Source: Sphingomonas kaistensis (lineage in GTDB: Bacteria; Pseudomonadota; Alphaproteobacteria; Sphingomonadales; Sphingomonadaceae). From it: DNA of 64,000 nucleotides. Below, piece after piece: positions 34,017 through 43,409 of the stretch. The stretch lies in the NCBI RefSeq assembly GCF_036884275.1, contig NZ_CP145607.1, forward strand, positions 1,723,001 through 1,787,000, in the 5' to 3' direction. Numbering within the stretch: position 1 is the stretch's first letter; each line of letters opens with the position of its first letter. The notes below the pieces were generated by a model. That model was not told the DNA's origin, made no database searches, and was given only the letters and a program-made list of their open reading frames with translations. The position numbers and the translations under genes are program-made.

Positions 34017-36371
34017 ATGCCGGTCAATCGCGGTCGCTATCGATTCGCTGGCCGAAGCGCGCTTTTCCTCTCGCTATTGCTCGCATCTGCGCCTGATGCC
34101 CAAGCCTCGTCAGCCGAGCCGGCGGAAGGCTCGGTGTCGTCGCTTGCGACAATAAAGCCCGTCGGCCTGGTCCTGAACGGCTTGCCTCAGGAACAGCCGA
34201 CGTTGGTCGGGACCGTCGGGGGGCAACTGGCGATGCTTCGCGACGACCTCATCGCGCTCGGGATCATCGTGCCTCCCATGCGAAATCATAATCGGATCGG
34301 AGAACAGGATTTCGTTCGCGTGTCGGACGTCGCCGGGCTTTCGGGACGGCTTAGCGAAGACGAGGACGCGCTGCTGCTTACCGCGTCGCCGTCGGCCTTC
34401 GTGGCGACGCGTCGTTCTGCGCGGGTGGGGGCCGCTGCGCCCCCGGTTAGCACCATTCTTCCGCTCGGCTTCCTCGTCTACGACGTGTCGCTCGCCAATG
34501 AGCGAGGCGGCATTCGGGCGAGCGGATTGTTCGACGCCGGGGCGTCGGGCAGTTGGGGCGTGGCGGGAACGACCCTGCTTTTGGCGGCCGGCGGGAAGCG
34601 GCCCGTTCGGCTCGACAACAGTTTCCAGCGCGACTTTCCGGCGCAAAGGCTGCGGCTCGTCATCGGCGACAGCTTTACCCGGGCCAGCGATTTCAACGGC
34701 TCGGCGCGCTTCGGCGGCGTGCGGATCGGAACCGATTTCGCGCTTGCGCCGGGCGAGATCGGCTATCCCTTGCCCGTGCTCGCCGGTTCGGCGCTCGTAC
34801 CCTCCACCGTCGAATTGCTTGCCGCCAGCGGTCGGCAGAGCCACGAGGTCGGACCCGGCCGCTTCCTGATCGAAGCGCCGCCGGTCATCAGCGGCGCGGG
34901 CGAAGTGGTGATGACAATCGCGGACGTCACCGGAGCGGTGCGGCAGGTGCGGCAGAGCTTTTATACCAGCAACCGCCTGATTCGGCCGGGGCTGACCGAC
35001 TTCTCGCTCGAAGTCGGCGCCTTGCGTCGGCGCTACGGACAGCGCAGCGCTTCCTATGGGCCTGCCTTCGCGGCGTTGGGCCTTCGCCGGGGCCTAAATT
35101 CTTCGATCACGGCCGGGGCTCGGATCGAGGCAAGCCAGACCTCGGTCATGGGCGGGGCGACGGTGAATGCGGTGGTCGGACGCGTCGGCGAAATCGCGGT
35201 AGCGGGGGCCTTGTCGCGCAGTGGTGCGCGTGCCGGTTCCTTGTGGCGTGCGCAGGCGCAGCGGCTGGGGCCGCGGGGCTCGTTCCTGGTCAGCTACTTG
35301 CGAAGCAACGGGACATTCGCGCGTGTGGGCGACGATCGCGCCGCGCTCGGTGCCACCAGTCGGCACGAATTCAGCGCCACCGCTGGCCTGGTCCTCCCCG
35401 TCGGCCAGATCAGCGTCGGTGTGGTCGATGCCGGCCTTCGCGACGGCTCACGCTATCGCCTCGCCTCAGCCGGCTATTCCGCGAGCGTGAGGTCAGTCTT
35501 CCTGTCTGCCAGCCTGCGCGCCTCGCGCCTCAACGGCGGGACCGACAAAGGCTTCTTCCTGTCGCTCAGTCGCCCGCTGGGACGACATGGCAGCGCCGCT
35601 CTCACCGCCGACAAGGGGCAGGTGACAAGCAGCTACCAATGGAGCGCGCCTGATCGGCAAGGCGTCAGCTTTGGCGTCGCGTCCACCCGTTCGGGCGGCG
35701 ATATGCGCTTCAACGGTTATGCGCTTGCATTGAGTTCGTTCGGCGACCTCGAAATGACGGCGTTCAGGGCGGACCGGCGACTGGCGATGCGGGCAAGCGC
35801 GCGCGGCGCTTTGGTGTTGATCGAAGGCCGCCTGGTGCCGACGCCGCGCTTGCACGACGGTTTCGCTCTCGTCGAAGTCGAGAGCAAGACGGGGGTGCGC
35901 ATCCTGCAGGAAGGACGGCCGGTCGCGCGTCGGGCGAGGGCGGGACGTCCGGTTCTGCTTACCGGCCTGCAGCCCTTTGCCGCCAATCGTGTCGGCATTC
36001 GTACCGAAGACCTTCCGCTCGACATCGACCTCGACGACGACGAGGGCGTGGCCGTTCCGGGCTTCCGCCAGGCCGCGCTGGTTCGCTTCGGAACGACCGA
36101 AGCCCGCGCCCCGCGAACCATTGCGCTGGTCGATGAGCAGGGCCGACCGATTGGACCGGGCTTCGAGGTCATGCTCGACGATCAGCGGATCGGCGTCACC
36201 GGGCATGACGGATTGGTCTTCCTTGCCGGTGGTGGCGACGGGCAACGGTTGCGGGTGAAGACGACGGAAGGTCGGTGCGAGGCGATGGTGCCGGTGCTGC
36301 GGAGTACAAGCAGCCTCGGACCCGCAGCGCCGATTGTTTGCCGGCCTTCACCAAGGGAACGCGCGCAATGA
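34017..36371 (+). CDS. outer-membrane usher for archaic pili
   Basis: This gene encodes 784 residues with a signal peptide (about 1-32). The beta-barrel usher pattern includes LPLGFLVYDVSLANERGG at the start of the pore, FYTSNRLIRPGLTDFSLEVG, long runs of alternating strands and a C-terminal plug/CTD with LPLDIDLDDDE. It secretes and assembles pilus subunits across the outer membrane. ATG 34017 lies 4 bp after the chaperone stop; the end overlaps the next subunit gene by 4 bp. Confidence 0.92.
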   Translation: MPVNRGRYRFAGRSALFLSLLLASAPDAQASSAEPAEGSVSSLATIKPVGLVLNGLPQEQPTLVGTVGGQLAMLRDDLIALGIIVPPMRNHNRIGEQDFVRVSDVAGLSGRLSEDEDALLLTASPSAFVATRRSARVGAAAPPVSTILPLGFLVYDVSLANERGGIRASGLFDAGASGSWGVAGTTLLLAAGGKRPVRLDNSFQRDFPAQRLRLVIGDSFTRASDFNGSARFGGVRIGTDFALAPGEIGYPLPVLAGSALVPSTVELLAASGRQSHEVGPGRFLIEAPPVISGAGEVVMTIADVTGAVRQVRQSFYTSNRLIRPGLTDFSLEVGALRRRYGQRSASYGPAFAALGLRRGLNSSITAGARIEASQTSVMGGATVNAVVGRVGEIAVAGALSRSGARAGSLWRAQAQRLGPRGSFLVSYLRSNGTFARVGDDRAALGATSRHEFSATAGLVLPVGQISVGVVDAGLRDGSRYRLASAGYSASVRSVFLSASLRASRLNGGTDKGFFLSLSRPLGRHGSAALTADKGQVTSSYQWSAPDRQGVSFGVASTRSGGDMRFNGYALALSSFGDLEMTAFRADRRLAMRASARGALVLIEGRLVPTPRLHDGFALVEVESKTGVRILQEGRPVARRARAGRPVLLTGLQPFAANRVGIRTEDLPLDIDLDDDEGVAVPGFRQAALVRFGTTEARAPRTIALVDEQGRPIGPGFEVMLDDQRIGVTGHDGLVFLAGGGDGQRLRVKTTEGRCEAMVPVLRSTSSLGPAAPIVCRPSPRERAQ

Positions 36372-36859
36372 CCCGTACTGTAGTGTGCCGACGATTATGG
36401 CGCGTCCTCGCGGCCCTGATCCTCGCGATGCTGCCGGCCGCGGCCAGCGCCTGCATCTCGTGTTCGTGCACGACGTCAGCCTCGTCGCTCAGTTTCGGGA
36501 CTTACGATTCCGTGTCGGCTTTGCCGCGCGATGCGAGTGCGCTCGTGTCGATCGATTGCAACGGCCTTGTCGCGCTTCTCGGCGTGGTGGAGGTAAGGGT
36601 CGGGACGGGCAGCTCGAACAATCAGCTGCAAAGGACGATGGTGCAGGCCGCCACCGGACTGAACTACAATCTTTATGCGGATATCGCGCGGAGCCAGATA
36701 TTGGGCGACGGGACGGGCGGGACGACCACCGCGACCGCCAGCCTCAACGGACTTCTGACCTCCAGTACCGTGATCCCGGTCTTCGGGCGAATACCGGCGG
36801 GCCAGTGGGTGGGAAGCGGGACTTATACCGACACGGTGATCATCACCGTCCAATATTGA
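36368..36859 (+). CDS. second spore-coat-U domain pilus subunit (likely tip)
   Basis: The 163-residue product has a signal peptide ending PAAASA and a Cys-rich mature N-terminus (CISCSCTTSAS), then the SCPU pattern SFGTYDSVSALP, LNYNLYADIARS and terminal TVIITVQY. In Csu-type operons the last SCPU gene encodes the tip adhesin, but this one is single-domain and short, so a minor subunit is also possible. It overlaps the usher by 4 bp. Confidence 0.85.
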   Translation: MTRTVVCRRLWRVLAALILAMLPAAASACISCSCTTSASSLSFGTYDSVSALPRDASALVSIDCNGLVALLGVVEVRVGTGSSNNQLQRTMVQAATGLNYNLYADIARSQILGDGTGGTTTATASLNGLLTSSTVIPVFGRIPAGQWVGSGTYTDTVIITVQY

Positions 36860-36957
36860 TCGGCTGAACCGTGGCTTCGCGGAGCCTGGGCGAAAGCCCT
36901 TGACCCCTTGGGCCTGCGCGGCTTTGCATGACGCACTTCCAGAATGGAGAGCAGCCC

Positions 36958-38136
36958 ATGACCGCAGCCTATATCGTCGATGCCCGCCGCACCGCTGGCG
37001 GCAAGCGGGGCGGGGCGCTGCGTGACTGGCACCCGGCAGACCTCGGCGCGGCGGTGCTGAATGCGCTGGTCGACAAGAGCGGAATTGATCCGGTGGCGAT
37101 CGAGGATGTCATCGTCGGCTGCGTCAGCCAGATCGGCGAACAAAGTTTTCACGTCGGCCGCAACATGGTGATGGCGAGCAAGCTCCCCGACAGCGTGCCG
37201 GCGGTCACCATCGACCGGCAATGCGGCAGCAGCCAGCAAGCGCTGCACTTTGCCGCGCAGGCGGTGATGAGCGGGACGCAGGACGTGGTGATCGCCGCGG
37301 GCGTCGAAAGCATGACCCGGGTGCCGATGGGCACGCCGGTGATCCTGCCGATGCAGGCGGGAATCGGGCAGGGGCCGTGGTCCAAGGCGATCCTCGACCG
37401 CTACGGCGTCACCGAGTTCAGCCAGTTCACCGGCGCCGAGATGATCGCGAAGCAATATGATATGACCCGCGAGGAGCTCGATACCTTTGCGCTCGGCAGT
37501 CACCGAAAGGCCGAAGCGGCGATCGAAGCCGACGCCTTTGCCGACGAGATCGTCCCGCTCGAGGTGACCGATGCCGACGGCAATCGCCACCACCACACGC
37601 GTGACGAAGGCGTTCGGGCGGGGGCCACGATGGAGGGGCTCGCCAGCCTCAAGACGCTGAAGCCCGATGGCGTCATCACCGCTGGCAACGCGAGCCAGAT
37701 CTGCGATGGCGCGAGCGGCGCGCTGATCGTCAGCGAGCGCGCGCTGAAAGAGCATGGCCTGACCCCGCTGGCGCGGATCGATAATCTGACGGTCACGGCA
37801 GGTGATCCGGTCGTGATGTTGATCGAACCGATCCGCGCCACCCGCCGCGCACTGGAGCGGGCGGGGCGGGTGATCGACGATATCGATCTTTACGAAGTCA
37901 ACGAAGCCTTTGCGCCGGTACCGCTCGCCTGGCTGCGCGAGCTCGAAGCGGATCCCGAGCGTCTCAACGTCAACGGCGGCGCCATCGCGCTCGGCCATCC
38001 CCTGGGCGCCAGCGGGACCAAGCTGATGGCGACGCTGGTGCATGCCCTGAAGGCGCGCGGCAAGCGGTTCGGGCTGCAGACCATGTGCGAAGGCGGCGGC
38101 ATCGCCAACGTCACCATTATTGAAAGTCTTGCTTAG
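36958..38136 (+). CDS. thiolase (acetyl-CoA acetyltransferase family)
   Basis: The 392-residue protein is a complete thiolase with nucleophilic Cys89 in DRQCGSSQQ, His347 in GGAIALGHPLGASG and acid/base Cys377 in MCEGGGIAN. It performs biosynthetic condensation or thiolytic cleavage of acyl-CoA; the substrate cannot be read from the sequence, and the closest general resemblance is to FadA/PcaF-like steroid or fatty-acid degradation thiolases. ATG 36958 with GGAGAG upstream is preferred over the in-frame ATG at 36928. It stands alone after the pilus operon. Confidence 0.93.
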   Translation: MTAAYIVDARRTAGGKRGGALRDWHPADLGAAVLNALVDKSGIDPVAIEDVIVGCVSQIGEQSFHVGRNMVMASKLPDSVPAVTIDRQCGSSQQALHFAAQAVMSGTQDVVIAAGVESMTRVPMGTPVILPMQAGIGQGPWSKAILDRYGVTEFSQFTGAEMIAKQYDMTREELDTFALGSHRKAEAAIEADAFADEIVPLEVTDADGNRHHHTRDEGVRAGATMEGLASLKTLKPDGVITAGNASQICDGASGALIVSERALKEHGLTPLARIDNLTVTAGDPVVMLIEPIRATRRALERAGRVIDDIDLYEVNEAFAPVPLAWLRELEADPERLNVNGGAIALGHPLGASGTKLMATLVHALKARGKRFGLQTMCEGGGIANVTIIESLA

Positions 38137-38354
38137 CTTCGGCCTCGGCGGAACGCACGGTTTCAGGCCGCACGCAGGTCCGCGGGAAAAGTTCTGAAGT
38201 CGCTCCGCAGTCGTTTCTTCACTTCGTGACGGAACCGGTACGGGGGTTCGGCATTGGCAAATGAAGGCTCTGCGTTCTGGGGCCGCGACGTCACAAAACC
38301 GGCTCCATCATGGCTTGGCCCGAAGGGGACATGCCGACGCGCAAAGGAAGCTTC

Positions 38355-38780
38355 ATGGCCAGCATCACCGCGCCGCGACGGGTCATTCACCCGGTGCACG
38401 CCCTTCTCCTCGGTTCGAGCTTTTCGCTTTTTCTCGGCGCCCTGCTGGCGGACTGGGCTTATTCGTCGACCAAGGAAGTGCAGTGGATCAATTTTGCGGC
38501 CTGGCTGAACGCCGGGGCATTGGTGTTCGCCGGGCTGGCGCTGGCGTGGGCAATTATCGATTTCTTCCGTTCCGACGTAGGGCGGGATCGGAACTCGATC
38601 CTTTATGTCCTGATGCTGCTCGCCACTTTCGTGATCGGGTTCATCACGGCTCTCATTCACAGCAAGGACGGATACGCAACGATGCCGGCCGGGCTGATGA
38701 TGTCGCTGATCACCTTCCTGCTCGTCGCCGCGTCCGTTTGGCTCGGTTTTTCCACCCTTCGCTCGGGAGCCCGTCGATGA
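38355..38780 (+). CDS. DUF2231-family membrane protein
   Basis: The protein has 141 residues with four hydrophobic helices. The N-terminal IHPVHALLLGSSFSLFLGALLADW is the DUF2231 signature, containing a conserved His that may bind heme or metal. ATG 38355 with AAGGAAG upstream is preferred over the upstream ATG at 38331. It opens the respiratory block and its stop overlaps the next start (ATGA). Homologues often sit beside cytochrome and sugar-dehydrogenase genes. Confidence 0.85.
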   Translation: MASITAPRRVIHPVHALLLGSSFSLFLGALLADWAYSSTKEVQWINFAAWLNAGALVFAGLALAWAIIDFFRSDVGRDRNSILYVLMLLATFVIGFITALIHSKDGYATMPAGLMMSLITFLLVAASVWLGFSTLRSGARR

Positions 38781-40099
38781 AGTCGCCCACTCTCTTCGCC
38801 GCCGTTTCGCTCGCGTGCCTGGTGTCAGCCTGCGGTAAGGATCCCGACGCGCGGCAATTCGGACCCAACCCCACGCTTCCCGACGCGCACCGTGGCTTGG
38901 TTCCCACGCTCAAGATTGCGAGCCCCGCCGGGTGGGGCGAAAACCGGCCGACGGTGCCGCAGGGCTTCACGATCACTCCCATCGCCACCGATCTCAAGAT
39001 CCCCCGTCAGATGCTGGTCCTGCCCAACGGCGATATTCTGGTTGCCGAGGGGAAGGGCGGGGCCGATGCGCCCGCGATGCGGCCCAAGGATATCATCGCC
39101 GGCTATTTCATGGCGAAGGGCACCAGCAGCGTGAAGGGCGGTGACCAGCTGACTCTGCTGCGCGATGCCAATGGCGACGGGACCTACGAAGGTCGCACCG
39201 TGTTCGCCAAGAACCTGAATGCGCCTTACGGCCTCGCCCTCGTCGGCAACCAGCTCTACGTCGCCAATCAGGATGCGCTGGTGCGCTTCGCCTATCAACC
39301 CGGCCAGACTGCTGCGAGCGGGCCGCCGGTGGAGGTCACCAAGCTGCCTTCCGCGATCAATCATCACTGGACCAAGGCGCTTACCGCCAGTCCCGATGGC
39401 CGCTTCCTGTATGTCGGCATCGGCTCCAACAGCAACATCGGCGAGCGGGGCATGGAGGTCGAGGAGGACCGTGCCGTGGTCTGGGAAGTCGATGCGCAGA
39501 CCGGTGCGTCGCGGCGCTATGCGACCGGCATCCGCAACCCGACCGCACTGACCATCCAGCCCGGCACCGGCCGGCTATGGGCGGTGGTCAACGAGCGTGA
39601 CGAGCTTGGGCCCAATCTCGTCCCCGATTACCTGACCTCGGTCCGTCAGGGCGCCTTTTATGGGTGGCCTTATGCTTATTGGGGCGCCAATCCCGATCGC
39701 CGGGTCCAGCCGTTCAAGGAAGACATGGTCGCCAAGACGATCAAGCCCGACTATTCGCTCGGCTCCCACCACGCGCCGCTCGGGATCGCCTTCTCAAATG
39801 GCGCAATGGGCGCGAACTTCGCCGATGGTGTGTTCATCGGCGAGCATGGCAGCTGGAACCGCGGAACGCCGGTCGGGTACCGGGTGAGCTTCGTTCCCTT
39901 CCGCGGCGGATGGCCGAGCGGGCAGCCGGTCGATTTCGTCAGCGGCTTCCAGGCCGACGGGAAGACCTTCGGACGGCCGGTCGGCGTGACCGTCGATCCG
40001 CGCGGCGCGCTGCTGGTGGCCGATGACTTGTCGAACACCGTGTGGCGGGTCACGCCGACGCGGACGCAAGCGCCGGCGCGGGTCGCCTCTGTCAGGTGA
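38777..40099 (+). CDS. sorbosone/PQQ-sugar-dehydrogenase-like lipoprotein
   Basis: This gene encodes 440 residues. A lipobox (SLACLVSACG) indicates a lipoprotein. The mature part is a six-bladed propeller of the soluble quinoprotein glucose/sorbosone dehydrogenase type: LKIPRQMLVLPNGDILVAEG, DANGDGTYEG, APYGLAL, GIRNPTAL, HHAPLGIAF, GEHGSWNR, GRPVGVTVDPRGALLVADD. It probably oxidises an aldose or aldehyde with PQQ and passes electrons to the neighbouring cytochromes. Coupled to both flanking genes. Confidence 0.9.
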   Translation: MKSPTLFAAVSLACLVSACGKDPDARQFGPNPTLPDAHRGLVPTLKIASPAGWGENRPTVPQGFTITPIATDLKIPRQMLVLPNGDILVAEGKGGADAPAMRPKDIIAGYFMAKGTSSVKGGDQLTLLRDANGDGTYEGRTVFAKNLNAPYGLALVGNQLYVANQDALVRFAYQPGQTAASGPPVEVTKLPSAINHHWTKALTASPDGRFLYVGIGSNSNIGERGMEVEEDRAVVWEVDAQTGASRRYATGIRNPTALTIQPGTGRLWAVVNERDELGPNLVPDYLTSVRQGAFYGWPYAYWGANPDRRVQPFKEDMVAKTIKPDYSLGSHHAPLGIAFSNGAMGANFADGVFIGEHGSWNRGTPVGYRVSFVPFRGGWPSGQPVDFVSGFQADGKTFGRPVGVTVDPRGALLVADDLSNTVWRVTPTRTQAPARVASVR

Positions 40100-40842
40100 G
40101 CATCCCCGCCGGCCGTGAATGGCTCCCTTATTGCGGCGCGGCGCCAGTGCCGGCGGACCTGCTGGGCCGCTGGAACCTGGATGCCCTTCTGCTGGCCGGT
40201 ATCGGCCTCGTCGCGCTGCTGTTGTGGCGGGCGGGGGAGACGGGCGTCCAACGGCGACTGACGATTGCCGCCGTCGCCCTTGCCCTGTTCCTGTTCGTGT
40301 CGCCCTTCTGCGCGCTGAGTTCGGCCTTGTTCAGCGCGCGGGTGACGCATCACGTGTTGCTGGCCGCGGTGCTGGCGCCGTTGCTGATCTATGCTCTGCC
40401 CGAAGCCAAGACACGCTGGCCGGGGTCGCTCGGGCTGTGGACCGGGGTGCAGGCCGTTACCTTCTGGTTATGGCATGCGCCCGGGCTTTATGCCGAGGCG
40501 CTGAGCAGTGATGCGATCTACTGGGCGATGCAGGCGTCCCTGACGCTGACCGCGATGGGCTTTTGGGGAGCGCTGCGGCGGGCCAGCGCGCTGACGTCGG
40601 TCGCGGCACTGCTGGTCAGCACGGTGCAGATGGGCCTGCTCGGCGCGCTGATTACCTTTGCCGGTGCGCCGCTTTACGCCCCGCATTTCTTCACCACCGA
40701 GCCGTGGGGCTTTTCCGCGCTCGAGGATCAGCAGATGGCCGGGCTGATCATGTGGGCGCCGTCGGCCGGTCTGTATCTCGCCGCCGCCCTGATCATCGCG
40801 CAGCGCTGGTTCGCTGCCGAGGACCGCGGGATCGCGGCATGA
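40096..40842 (+). CDS. ctaG: cytochrome c oxidase assembly protein, CtaG (caa3) family
   Basis: The 248-residue protein has about seven hydrophobic helices. It matches the Caa3-CtaG family, with the His-rich AVTFWLWHAPGLYAEAL and FSALEDQQMAGLIMW signatures. This family is needed to assemble caa3-type oxidase, which is encoded just downstream. The start is GTG 40096, overlapping the previous stop by 4 bp; it in turn overlaps the b561 gene. Confidence 0.9.
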   Translation: MSIPAGREWLPYCGAAPVPADLLGRWNLDALLLAGIGLVALLLWRAGETGVQRRLTIAAVALALFLFVSPFCALSSALFSARVTHHVLLAAVLAPLLIYALPEAKTRWPGSLGLWTGVQAVTFWLWHAPGLYAEALSSDAIYWAMQASLTLTAMGFWGALRRASALTSVAALLVSTVQMGLLGALITFAGAPLYAPHFFTTEPWGFSALEDQQMAGLIMWAPSAGLYLAAALIIAQRWFAAEDRGIAA

Positions 40843-41513
40843 TCGAGCGATTGCGGGAATGGGGCAACAGCCACACGCGGCGCGGCCGTTATTCGCCGAT
40901 CGGGATCATCTTTCACTGGGTGATGGCGCTGCTGATCCTCTTTCAGATCGGCTGGGGGTTCTGGACCGACTGGATGATGCCGGGCGGGGACAAGGTGTTC
41001 GCCTATCAGGTGCATAGCGCCGCTGGGTTGCCCGTTCTCCTGCTGGGGGTAGCGCGGCTGGCCTGGCGCATTCTTATCAGCGATCCGATCAACGATGCCG
41101 ATCGGCCAGGATTGCAGAGCAAGATCGCGCATTGGACCGCGATGACCTTTTACGTGGTGTTCTTCACGCTGCCGGTGTCGGGTTGGTTCATGTGGTCGTC
41201 GGTCGCGGCGCCGGGGCCGCTTTATCTGGGTGGGATCGTGCCGTGGCCGCAGGTGCCGCTGAGTTCGCTCGACCCGATTACGCAATATGCCATCCTCGAC
41301 CTTGCCGAGGACGTGCATATCGCATCGGTCATTCTTCTGCTCTTGCTGATTCCGGCACATGCAGGGGCGGCATTGAAGCATCATTTCTGGGATCGACACG
41401 ACGTGCTTCGGGCGATGTTGCCGGAAGTGCCCGATTGGGAAGGGCACCGCCGGGCAGTGCCGCCGAATAGGCCGACAACGCCGCCGCTTCCGAAGGGGTC
41501 AGAAGCTGGCTGA
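40839..41513 (+). CDS. cytochrome b561-family membrane protein
   Basis: The 224-residue protein has four transmembrane helices with heme-ligand histidines in IIFHWVMAL, YQVHSAAGLP, and in the fourth helix DVHIASVILLLL plus IPAHAGAALKHHFW. It is a quinol-oxidising or electron-transfer b-type cytochrome. The last ~45 residues after HHFWDRHDV are unusual, and the coding region overlaps the convergent cytochrome c gene by 185 bp. ATG 40839 overlaps the ctaG stop. Confidence 0.9.
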   Translation: MIERLREWGNSHTRRGRYSPIGIIFHWVMALLILFQIGWGFWTDWMMPGGDKVFAYQVHSAAGLPVLLLGVARLAWRILISDPINDADRPGLQSKIAHWTAMTFYVVFFTLPVSGWFMWSSVAAPGPLYLGGIVPWPQVPLSSLDPITQYAILDLAEDVHIASVILLLLLIPAHAGAALKHHFWDRHDVLRAMLPEVPDWEGHRRAVPPNRPTTPPLPKGSEAG

Positions 41514-42081
41514 TCCGAAGCATCACGTCCCCCGGATCGTTGCGGCGCTTGGCGATGCGCCACAGGCGCAGCTGTTCGGCAAGATAGGTCGCGGGCTGAC
41601 CGGCGAGCGGCGGGTTGCCGGCGCCGAGGCCTTGCCCCTGCTCGCCGTGGCAGGCGGCGCAGGCGAGGACGCCGCGCTTGGGATCGCCCTGATGGTAAAG
41701 CGCGAGCCGCTGTGTCGGGGGGGAAGCGGTCGCTTCGAACGGCAGCCCGGCGTAGAAGGTCGAGACCGCCTTGCGCTCGTCGGCCGACAACTGCTGCGCG
41801 ATCCAGCCCATTTGCGGATGGTAACGTCGTCCGTCGGCATAAGCGTCGAGTTGCCCCTCCATATACCCGGCGTCGAGCGCGGCGAGGCGCGGGGCGCCGG
41901 CGCCGTTGCCGCGTCCGTCGAGACCGTGACAGGTGAAACAGGCGTTGGCCGCGCCGGCCTTGGCCCCGCTCAGCGCGATCACCCGGCCGTTTTCCGCGAA
42001 ACGATCGAGCGAGGTGGAGTCGGCTGCCGCGCATCCGGCGAGCAGGGCCGCCGACGCGGCTGGAAGGATGAACTTGCGCAC
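41329..42081 (-). CDS. diheme cytochrome c lipoprotein
   Basis: This gene encodes 250 residues with a lipobox (ALLAGCAA) and two cytochrome c domains, with heme motifs CFTCH (about 50) and CAACH (about 145). It is similar to c4/c-553-type electron carriers. The start is GTG 42081; no ATG is better placed. Its last ~60 residues, rich in Pro and Ala, lie antisense to the end of the b561 gene. It diverges from the small cytochrome c gene with only 18 bp between starts. Confidence 0.85.
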   Translation of the reverse strand: MRKFILPAASAALLAGCAAADSTSLDRFAENGRVIALSGAKAGAANACFTCHGLDGRGNGAGAPRLAALDAGYMEGQLDAYADGRRYHPQMGWIAQQLSADERKAVSTFYAGLPFEATASPPTQRLALYHQGDPKRGVLACAACHGEQGQGLGAGNPPLAGQPATYLAEQLRLWRIAKRRNDPGDVMLRISQLLTPSEAAALSAYSAALPGGALPNRALPATSPEARRVDPRNDASMPPLHVPESARAEE

Positions 42082-42099
42082 GGGGCCGCAACCAGCCGG

Positions 42100-42465
42100 A
42101 TGCGGCGATTGTTCCCGCTGGCGGCATTGGCGCTCGCCGCCTGCAAGCCGCCGCCCGACCAGCGCCAATTCATGCCGCAGGCCGATGCCGCTCACGGCAA
42201 GCAAGTGATCGAGCGGGTCGGGTGCGGTAGCTGTCACAGCATTCCCGGCGTGCGCTGGCCGCAGGGCAAGGTCGGGCCCGCGCTCGACGGGCTGGCCGAA
42301 CGGGCGTTGATCGGGGGCAAGTTGCCCAATGAGCCCGACGTGCTGTCGGCGTATATTCGCAACGCGCCGGCGCTGGTTCCCGGTTCGGCGATGCCGGCCA
42401 TGCCGATCAACGATGCAGACGCCCGCGATATCGCGGCTTATCTTTACGAACAGGGAGCGAAGTAG
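42100..42465 (+). CDS. small cytochrome c lipoprotein
   Basis: The 121-residue protein has a lipobox (ALALAACK), one heme site CGSCH in VGCGSCHSIPGV, and a distal Met in GSAMPAMP. It probably carries electrons to the caa3 oxidase encoded from the next base onward (2-bp gap). ATG 42100 is the first start after the divergent cytochrome gene. Confidence 0.92.
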   Translation: MRRLFPLAALALAACKPPPDQRQFMPQADAAHGKQVIERVGCGSCHSIPGVRWPQGKVGPALDGLAERALIGGKLPNEPDVLSAYIRNAPALVPGSAMPAMPINDADARDIAAYLYEQGAK

Positions 42466-42467
42466 GA

Positions 42468-43409
42468 ATGTTGCAAGGCTGGCCACCCCCCGTGCTGGAC
42501 CCGGCGGGGCCGTATGCGACGTCGGTCAGCCTGCTCAGCTGGATCCTGTTCGGCATGGGCGCCGCGGTGCTCGTAATTGTCCTCGTCGCGCTCTATCTGG
42601 CGCTGTTCGGGCGGCCGGCGCTGCAGGCCAAGGTCGGCGGCAAGACGGCGATCTGGGTCGGCGGCGTGGCGTTTCCGCTGGTCGTGCTGACCGCTTTGCT
42701 GATCTACGGCCTGTCGCTGACACGGCACCTGTCGGACCCGATCACCGGCAACGAGCTGCGCGTGCGCGTGACGGGCGAGATGTGGTGGTGGCGGGTCGCC
42801 TATCTCGACGGCAGCGGGCGCGAGGTCGTGCAGGACGCGAACGAACTGCACATCCCGGTCGGGCGCCCGGTGGTGCTCGAGCTTCAGTCGGCCGACGTCA
42901 TTCACAGCTTCTGGGTGCCGCGCCTGTCGGGCAAGCTCGACATGATCCCAGGCCGTCGCAACCTGATGCGGATCCAGGCCGACAAGGCAGGCGTATTCGG
43001 CGGGCAATGCGCCGAATATTGCGGCGGGCCGCATGCGCTGATGGGATTCAAGGTGATCGCCCACCAGCCGGCGCAATTCGCGCAGCTGATGGCAGCGCGG
43101 ATGGCCCGGCAGACTTCCGCCGCGCCGGTCGCGGCGGGCGCGGGGGCGCAATTGTTCGAGAGCACGGGCTGCTCGTCCTGCCACCGTATCGCCGGAACGG
43201 GCGCAAATGGGCTTGCCGGGCCGGACCTCACCCACGTCGGCAGCCGCAGCAGCCTTGGCGCCGGCATCCTGCCCAACAATCGCGGCACGTTGATGGGGTG
43301 GATCGGTAATAGCCAAGCGATCAAGCCCAACAACCGGATGCCGCCGTACACCGTGCTCCCGGCCGATCAGCTGAATGCCCTCGCCACCTATCTCGAGGCG
43401 CAGAAGTGA
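42468..43409 (+). CDS. coxB: cytochrome c oxidase subunit II fused to cytochrome c (caa3)
   Basis: The 313-residue protein has two N-terminal helices (about 25-50 and 62-85), then the CuA domain with GEMWWWRV, the His in VIHSFWVP, and CAEYCGGPHALM supplying Cys, Cys, His and Met. About residues 215-313 form a cytochrome c domain with CSSCH and the distal Met in NRMPP. The fusion defines a caa3-type oxidase. The stop overlaps the subunit I start (GTGA). Confidence 0.96.
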   Translation: MLQGWPPPVLDPAGPYATSVSLLSWILFGMGAAVLVIVLVALYLALFGRPALQAKVGGKTAIWVGGVAFPLVVLTALLIYGLSLTRHLSDPITGNELRVRVTGEMWWWRVAYLDGSGREVVQDANELHIPVGRPVVLELQSADVIHSFWVPRLSGKLDMIPGRRNLMRIQADKAGVFGGQCAEYCGGPHALMGFKVIAHQPAQFAQLMAARMARQTSAAPVAAGAGAQLFESTGCSSCHRIAGTGANGLAGPDLTHVGSRSSLGAGILPNNRGTLMGWIGNSQAIKPNNRMPPYTVLPADQLNALATYLEAQK

